Source of the DNA: Ramlibacter aurantiacus
GTDB taxonomy: Bacteria > Pseudomonadota > Gammaproteobacteria > Burkholderiales > Burkholderiaceae_C
Assembly (NCBI RefSeq): GCF_016722895.1
Contig: NZ_JAEQNA010000003.1
Span: 1-64,000 of the forward strand
Reading direction: 5' to 3'
DNA: 64,000 nt
Shown here: in pieces, positions 60,200 through 64,000 of the stretch
Numbering within the stretch: the first letter of the stretch is position 1
Layout of the letters: every line of letters starts with the position of its first letter
Made by a program: the position numbers and the translations under genes
The notes under the pieces: model-generated
What the model saw: the letters and a program-made list of their open reading frames with translations, nothing else
Told to the model about the DNA's origin: nothing
The model's database searches: none

Positions 60200-61039
60200 T
60201 CAGGAGCGCGTGGCGGTGAAGGGCCGGCGCTGGCCGGCGGGGCTGGTGACGGTGCCCTGCATGCGGCCGGCCGGATCGACCGTGCCTTCGAAGCGCAGCG
60301 CCCCGATGTTGCCCGCCGGCAGGTCGAAGCGGATGGCCGATCCGCGCAGCTTCGCCTGTTCGAGCGGCACCCGGTTGCCCTCGACCTGGGCATGCCCCTC
60401 CACGTTCTGGTAGCGCTGGCTCAGCTCCAGCGGCACCGGTTGCGCATCGGCGACGCGCAGGTTCCACTTGCCGGCCACCTTGGCGGGCACGATCCACAGG
60501 TGCGCCTCGCGGCTGGCCAGCTCGTCGGTTCGGTCGGGCATCCAGTCGCCCATGCGGAACTGGTGCGAGGTCACGCGGGTGCCGGGCTTCATGTCCAGCA
60601 GGATGGGGCGCAGCCGTTCGTTGAGCGTGGGCAGCAGGTAGAGCGTGACCACGTCGGCCTCGCGGAAGTCTTCCTTGAAGATGTCGCCCTGGCGGAAGTC
60701 GACCTGCACGCCGGCCTCACGGGCGTTGCGCCGGGACAGCGCCACCATGTCGGGGTTGTATTCGATGCCGCGCGCGCGGGCGCCGCGGCGGGCCGCCGCG
60801 ATGGCGATCTTGCCGTCGCCCGAGCCCAGGTCCACCACCCGCTCACCGGGTTTCACCTCGGCCATGTCGAGCATGCGCTGCACCACCTCATCCGGCGTGG
60901 GGACCCAGATCACGTCCTTGCCGGCCTGGCCGACGACGGGCTCGAATTTCTTCTCGGGGGTCTGCGCGCAGCCCGGCAGCAGGGCGACGAGCACGGCGGC
61001 GCTGGCGGCGGTCAGGAGATGGCGGCGGGTGGGGTGCAT
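60200..61039 (-). CDS. Class I SAM-methyltransferase-fold protein with an export signal
   Basis: A 279-residue protein. The first 24 residues, MHPTRRHLLTAASAAVLVAL followed by LPGC, look like a signal peptide with a lipobox-like Cys24 or a Tat-type start. The rest has a methyltransferase core: GERVVDLGSGDGKIAIAAAR (motif I), GIEYNPDMVALSR (motif II) and DVVTLYLLP (motif IV region). The C-terminal 80 residues form a beta-rich extra domain (RDNF-like REAHLWIVPAKVAGKWNLR). SAM is not known in the periplasm, so either the N-terminus anchors it facing the cytoplasm or the domain has another role. Confidence 0.8.
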   Translation of the reverse strand: MHPTRRHLLTAASAAVLVALLPGCAQTPEKKFEPVVGQAGKDVIWVPTPDEVVQRMLDMAEVKPGERVVDLGSGDGKIAIAAARRGARARGIEYNPDMVALSRRNAREAGVQVDFRQGDIFKEDFREADVVTLYLLPTLNERLRPILLDMKPGTRVTSHQFRMGDWMPDRTDELASREAHLWIVPAKVAGKWNLRVADAQPVPLELSQRYQNVEGHAQVEGNRVPLEQAKLRGSAIRFDLPAGNIGALRFEGTVDPAGRMQGTVTSPAGQRRPFTATRS

Positions 61040-61154
61040 TCGCTCGGTTCCTTTGTGGCTGAAGTTGTCGCGGTGGCGGCTGGCCGGGCCGGGAAAAGGC
61101 AGCCTGGCGCGGACGCATCGTGCCAGCAAATCGGCGGGACGGGTGCCCAGCGGC

Positions 61155-62420
61155 TCACCCCGGCCCGCCGGCCACGAACTTCGCGCGCGGCCGGATCAGC
61201 GTGCTCGAGCGCCGCTGCTCGAGCACGTGGGCCACCCAGCCGCCGATGCGCGCCAGCACGAACAGCGCGGCCGGGGTGCCGCGCGGCAGCCGCAGCGAGC
61301 GGCACGCGGCGACGACCGCCAGCTCGTGGCGAGGCTTGAGTCCGAAGGGCTGGCCCGCCGCATCGATCAGGGCGAACACCCGTGTGACGTCGCGCGACAC
61401 CCGCCGCTTGCCCAGCAGCTCGAGCAGGCAGGCGGCCCGGGGGTCGCCTTGCGGATAGACCGGATGTTCGAAGCCGGTGAGGCTCTGGCCGGACTCGATG
61501 AGACGCCGGGCGTGGGCAGCCAGCTCGGCCGTCGAGCCGGTGCGGTCCAGCAGTTCCTCGATGCGGTCGTAGCGGCGCCCGACCTCGGTGCCCGAGCTGG
61601 TGGCGATGGCGGACGCCAGGCAGCTGTGCACCGAGCAGCCGGCCGAGGCGGCGATCCGCGCGCTGAAGGCGCCGGGCGAGAGTTCATGGTCGGCCAGCAG
61701 GACCAGCGTGGCGTCGAGCAGCGCGCGGTCGGCTTCGCCGGGCGCGCGCCCCAGGGCCAGCAGCAGGGATTCGGCCACCGACCGGCCGGGGCGCGGCGGC
61801 AAGTAGCTGCCGCGCTCTCCCAGGTAGCCGAAGCAGCCCGCCAGCACCTGGACGATCTCGCGCGCGGCGTCCAGCGGCCGGCCCGACAGGAGCCGGGCCT
61901 GCACCGGCCCGCGGCCCATGGCCAGGCGCATGACCACCAGCGCGAACAGCTCCACCAGCTGGTGCCGCGCGGTGCCGGCGTCCACCGTGCGCAGGGCGCG
62001 GCCGATGGCGGTGGCGGGGCTGGGCGCATCCCACAGCACCTCGACGTCGTGCCACAGGCCGGTCCACAGCAGCTCGGCCACCTGTTCGAACCGCGCGCCT
62101 TCACGGGCCAGTGACACGGCGAGCCGGCCGCGGTAGCTCGGCCCCTGCGGGGTGATCTCGGTGATGCCGGTGAGCACCACCGGATGGCCGAGGTCGAGCA
62201 GCGTGGCGGCCACGGCCTCTGGCGTGGAGTTGGCGCGCGAGCGCAGGCGCACCCGCTCGAGGTCTTCACGCGCATAGCGGCGCGAGCGTGAACTTTCGTC
62301 GGGGATGCTGCGCACGAGGCCACGGCTGACGTAGGCGTACAGCGTCTGCGGCTTGACCCCCAGCAGCTCGACCGCTTCAGCGGTGGTGAGGTAGTCCTTG
62401 CGTGGATCCGGCTTACCCAT
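61155..62420 (-). CDS. Fusion of a MerR-like helix-turn-helix with a citrate-synthase-like domain
   Basis: A 421-residue protein. Residues 10-60 (YLTTAEAVELLGVKPQTLYA, then VRSIPDESSRSRRYAREDL) form a DNA-binding HTH; residues 70-415 have the citrate synthase fold. One catalytic His is kept in GFEHPVYPQGDPRA. The usual G-P-L-H-G-G-A segment is replaced by ATSSGTEVGRRY and the catalytic Asp before the last helices appears as Glu in KPRHELAVVAA. Catalysis is therefore doubtful and a ligand-sensing regulator is likely. An array of TTGAT/ATCAA half sites lies upstream, with a Bug-ThDP operon divergent from it. Confidence 0.85.
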   Translation of the reverse strand: MGKPDPRKDYLTTAEAVELLGVKPQTLYAYVSRGLVRSIPDESSRSRRYAREDLERVRLRSRANSTPEAVAATLLDLGHPVVLTGITEITPQGPSYRGRLAVSLAREGARFEQVAELLWTGLWHDVEVLWDAPSPATAIGRALRTVDAGTARHQLVELFALVVMRLAMGRGPVQARLLSGRPLDAAREIVQVLAGCFGYLGERGSYLPPRPGRSVAESLLLALGRAPGEADRALLDATLVLLADHELSPGAFSARIAASAGCSVHSCLASAIATSSGTEVGRRYDRIEELLDRTGSTAELAAHARRLIESGQSLTGFEHPVYPQGDPRAACLLELLGKRRVSRDVTRVFALIDAAGQPFGLKPRHELAVVAACRSLRLPRGTPAALFVLARIGGWVAHVLEQRRSSTLIRPRAKFVAGGPG

Positions 62421-62432
62421 CGGTCGGCGGTG

Positions 62433-62459
62433 TTGATTGGCTAATCAAGATTGATCAAT
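62433..62459. promoter_or_regulatory. Array of TTGAT/ATCAA half sites in a divergent promoter region
   Basis: TTGATT-GGCT-AATCAA (62433-62448) is a perfect-arm palindrome, directly followed by the perfect 10-bp palindrome ATTGATCAAT (62450-62459). Together they give four half sites within 27 bp, placed between the HTH-citrate-synthase gene and the Bug gene. A rightward promoter TTGATC (62451-62456), 17 bp, TAGGAT (62474-62479) overlaps the second palindrome. Confidence 0.65.
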
Positions 62460-62517
62460 TCTAGGAGGCTGCTTAGGATCACCCGTCCAAAACGAACCCC
62501 GCATCCGGAGACATCCA

Positions 62518-63516
62518 ATGAAGAGTTCCACCGTCATGCAGCGCCGCCGCGTGCTGCAGGGCCTCGCCGCCCTGGCCGCCGCGCCGTCCCTCCTCCATGC
62601 GCAGGGAAGCGCGCCACCCTACCCGCAGAAGACCGTGCGGATCGTCGTTCCCTACACCACCGGTGGCAGCAACGACGTGATCGCCCGCGTGGTGGGCCAG
62701 AAGCTGCAGGACGCCTGGGGCCAGCCCGTGGTCGTGGAGAACAAGCCGGGCGCGGCCGGCAACATCGGCGCCGGCGAGGTGGCGCGGGCCCCAGGCGACG
62801 GCTACACGCTGCTGCTGACCAACATCAACATCACCTCGATGAACCCGGCGCTGATCCCGCGCATGCCCTTCGATCCGCAGAAGGACTTCGCGCCGATCAG
62901 CCTGCTGGGCACCACCTCGATGGTGCTGGTGGTGCACCCCAGCGTGCCGGTGCAGAACACGGCCGAACTGATCAAGTACCTGCGCGAGCGGCCCGGCAAG
63001 CTGAGCTATGCGTCCAGCGGCAACGGCAGCCCGCAGCACATGTCGGCGGAAATGTTCAAGTCCATGACCGGCACGCGCGTCGTCCACATTCCCTACCGGG
63101 GCGCCGCGCCGGCGGTGACCGACGTGGTGGGTGGCCAGGTGGAGATGACCTTCGGCGTGATCAACCAGCTGCTGCCGCACATCCGCGCCGGTCGGGTCAA
63201 GCCCATCGCCGTCACCAGCAGCAAGCGCCTGCCCAGCGTGCCCGAGCTGCCCACGCTGGACGAGTCGGGCGTCAAGGGCTACGAGAGCGAGATCTGGCTG
63301 GGCCTGGCCGCGCCGGCCGGCACGCCCGCGCCCATCATCGACAAGATCAACCAGGAGGTGCGCAAGATCATGGCCGAGCCCGAGATCGTCAGCCGCCTGG
63401 GCGGGCAGGGCATCGACGTGCTGGTCAGCACGCCCGAGCAGATGCGCCAGCGCGCCGACCAAGACCTCAAGCGCTGGTCGCAGATCATCAAGAGCGCCGG
63501 CATCCAGAGCCAATGA
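62518..63516 (+). CDS. Bug-family periplasmic solute receptor
   Basis: A 332-residue exported receptor. Signal peptide RRRVLQGLAALAAAPSLLHAQ (Tat-like arginines, to about residue 27), then YPQKTVRIVVPYTTGGSNDV, ENKPGAAGNIGAGEVA and HIPYRGAAPAVTDVVGGQ. Divergent from the HTH-citrate-synthase gene, and followed 17 bp later by a ThDP enzyme. Seventh Bug receptor of the window. Confidence 0.93.
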   Translation: MKSSTVMQRRRVLQGLAALAAAPSLLHAQGSAPPYPQKTVRIVVPYTTGGSNDVIARVVGQKLQDAWGQPVVVENKPGAAGNIGAGEVARAPGDGYTLLLTNINITSMNPALIPRMPFDPQKDFAPISLLGTTSMVLVVHPSVPVQNTAELIKYLRERPGKLSYASSGNGSPQHMSAEMFKSMTGTRVVHIPYRGAAPAVTDVVGGQVEMTFGVINQLLPHIRAGRVKPIAVTSSKRLPSVPELPTLDESGVKGYESEIWLGLAAPAGTPAPIIDKINQEVRKIMAEPEIVSRLGGQGIDVLVSTPEQMRQRADQDLKRWSQIIKSAGIQSQ

Positions 63517-63533
63517 CGAGGAAGTAGAAAGCA

Positions 63534-64000
63534 GTGACCGCAGTAAAGAACGACTTGCCAGGGGAGTCCCGCGCCGCCGTGACGGTGCCGCGCCGCGACG
63601 TGCCGGTGCCTTCGACGGACGGCTCGGCCTGGGGCAGCGACGCCATCGCCGACATGCTGCGCGGCCTGGACATTCCCTACGTGCTGCTCAACCCCGGGGC
63701 CAGCTTCCGCGGCCTGCACGACAGCCTGGTCAACCACCTGGGCAACCGCGATCCGCAGATGCTGCTGGTGCTGCACGAGGAGCACGCCGTGGCCATCGCG
63801 CACGGCTATGCCAAGGTGACCGGCAAGCCGCTGGCCGCCATCCTGCACAGCAACGTGGGGCTGATGCACGGCTCCATGGCCATATACGACGCCTGGGCCG
63901 ACCGCGCGCCGGTGCTGGTCTTCGGCGCCACGGGCCCGGTCGATTCGGCGCAGCGCCGGCCCTGGATCGACTGGCTGCACACGGCCGCCGACCAGGCCGC
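63534..64000 (+). CDS. Thiamine-diphosphate-dependent enzyme, N-terminal part (runs off window)
   Basis: GTG 63534 opens a frame that continues to the window end (155 codons). After a 30-residue N-terminal extension comes the pyrimidine-binding domain: YVLLNPGASFRGLHDSL, the catalytic Glu block VLHEEHAVAIAHGYAKVTG, and SMAIYDAWADRAPVLVFG. This is the third ThDP enzyme of the window and the only one with such a leader. Its pairing with a Bug receptor suggests decarboxylation or carboligation of the imported acid. The diphosphate-binding half is outside the window. Confidence 0.88.
   Translation, partial: MTAVKNDLPGESRAAVTVPRRDVPVPSTDGSAWGSDAIADMLRGLDIPYVLLNPGASFRGLHDSLVNHLGNRDPQMLLVLHEEHAVAIAHGYAKVTGKPLAAILHSNVGLMHGSMAIYDAWADRAPVLVFGATGPVDSAQRRPWIDWLHTAADQA

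Noticed and set aside
1..64000. CRISPR arrays, tRNA or rRNA genes, prophage genes
   Set aside because: No regularly spaced repeats, cloverleaf-type or rRNA-like sequences and no phage structural or lysis genes were recognised on either strand. The mobile-element signs are limited to the first 650 bases.

Overview
The window looks like chromosomal DNA of a high-GC betaproteobacterium, most likely Burkholderiales (Comamonadaceae/Alcaligenaceae-like). The reasons are the very GC-rich coding style over most of its length, seven tripartite-tricarboxylate 'Bug' solute receptors, two complete TRAP transporters, many LysR/IclR/GntR/TetR/MarR regulators next to small catabolic operons, and dense ATGA/GTGA/TGATG gene overlaps. 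No rRNA, tRNA or CRISPR array was seen.

Layout. (1) 1-12.2 kb: a visibly less GC-rich block. It begins with an edge-truncated IS66-type tnpA and a decayed DDE transposase and ends in a broken amidohydrolase. It holds a catabolic cluster: IclR regulator and Rieske oxygenase on the minus strand; divergently a cupin, a small HTH-like protein, RidA, Bug receptor, SDR, alpha/beta hydrolase, an SDR without the catalytic Tyr/Lys, a ThDP enzyme, an aldehyde dehydrogenase and an extradiol-type VOC dioxygenase. Four copies of one IclR-type palindrome lie at its promoters. (2) 12.2-20.4 kb: GntR-Bug-amidohydrolase operon, CsbD, DUF1622, HAD dehalogenase, then a MarR-controlled operon with two TauD-type dioxygenases and a Bug receptor. 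(3) 20.8-27.1 kb: NDH-2-like flavoprotein, LysR, and a class II aldolase followed by a DctQ-DctM-DctP TRAP system. (4) 27.2-33.0 kb: Bug-Rieske oxygenase-aldehyde dehydrogenase-alcohol dehydrogenase operon divergent from a LysR gene. (5) 33.2-41.4 kb: TetR regulator and an operon of hydrolase, VOC dioxygenase, aryl-AMP/CoA ligase, thioesterase, flavin hydroxylase, Bug and maleate isomerase, resembling a salicylyl-CoA/gentisate-like route. (6) 41.4-45.1 kb: ExoD, LysR/Bug pair and a degenerate M20 amidohydrolase. (7) 45.2-53.9 kb: esterase, Baeyer-Villiger monooxygenase, TRAP transporter, SDR, ThDP enzyme, SDR. (8) 54.1-64 kb: P-type ATPase, acetoacetyl-CoA synthetase, FMO-type monooxygenase, a methyltransferase with an export signal, an HTH-citrate-synthase fusion, and divergently a Bug receptor followed by a third ThDP enzyme cut by the window edge.

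How it works together. Each block pairs an uptake protein (Bug or TRAP) with an oxygenase or aldolase, dehydrogenases and a dedicated regulator. The window therefore reads as a mosaic of peripheral catabolic modules for aromatic or other carboxylic compounds. Substrates are inferred from gene content only. The left block, with an unusual ThDP/RidA/atypical-SDR composition, and the HTH-citrate-synthase/Bug/ThDP unit at the right end are the best candidates for undescribed biology.
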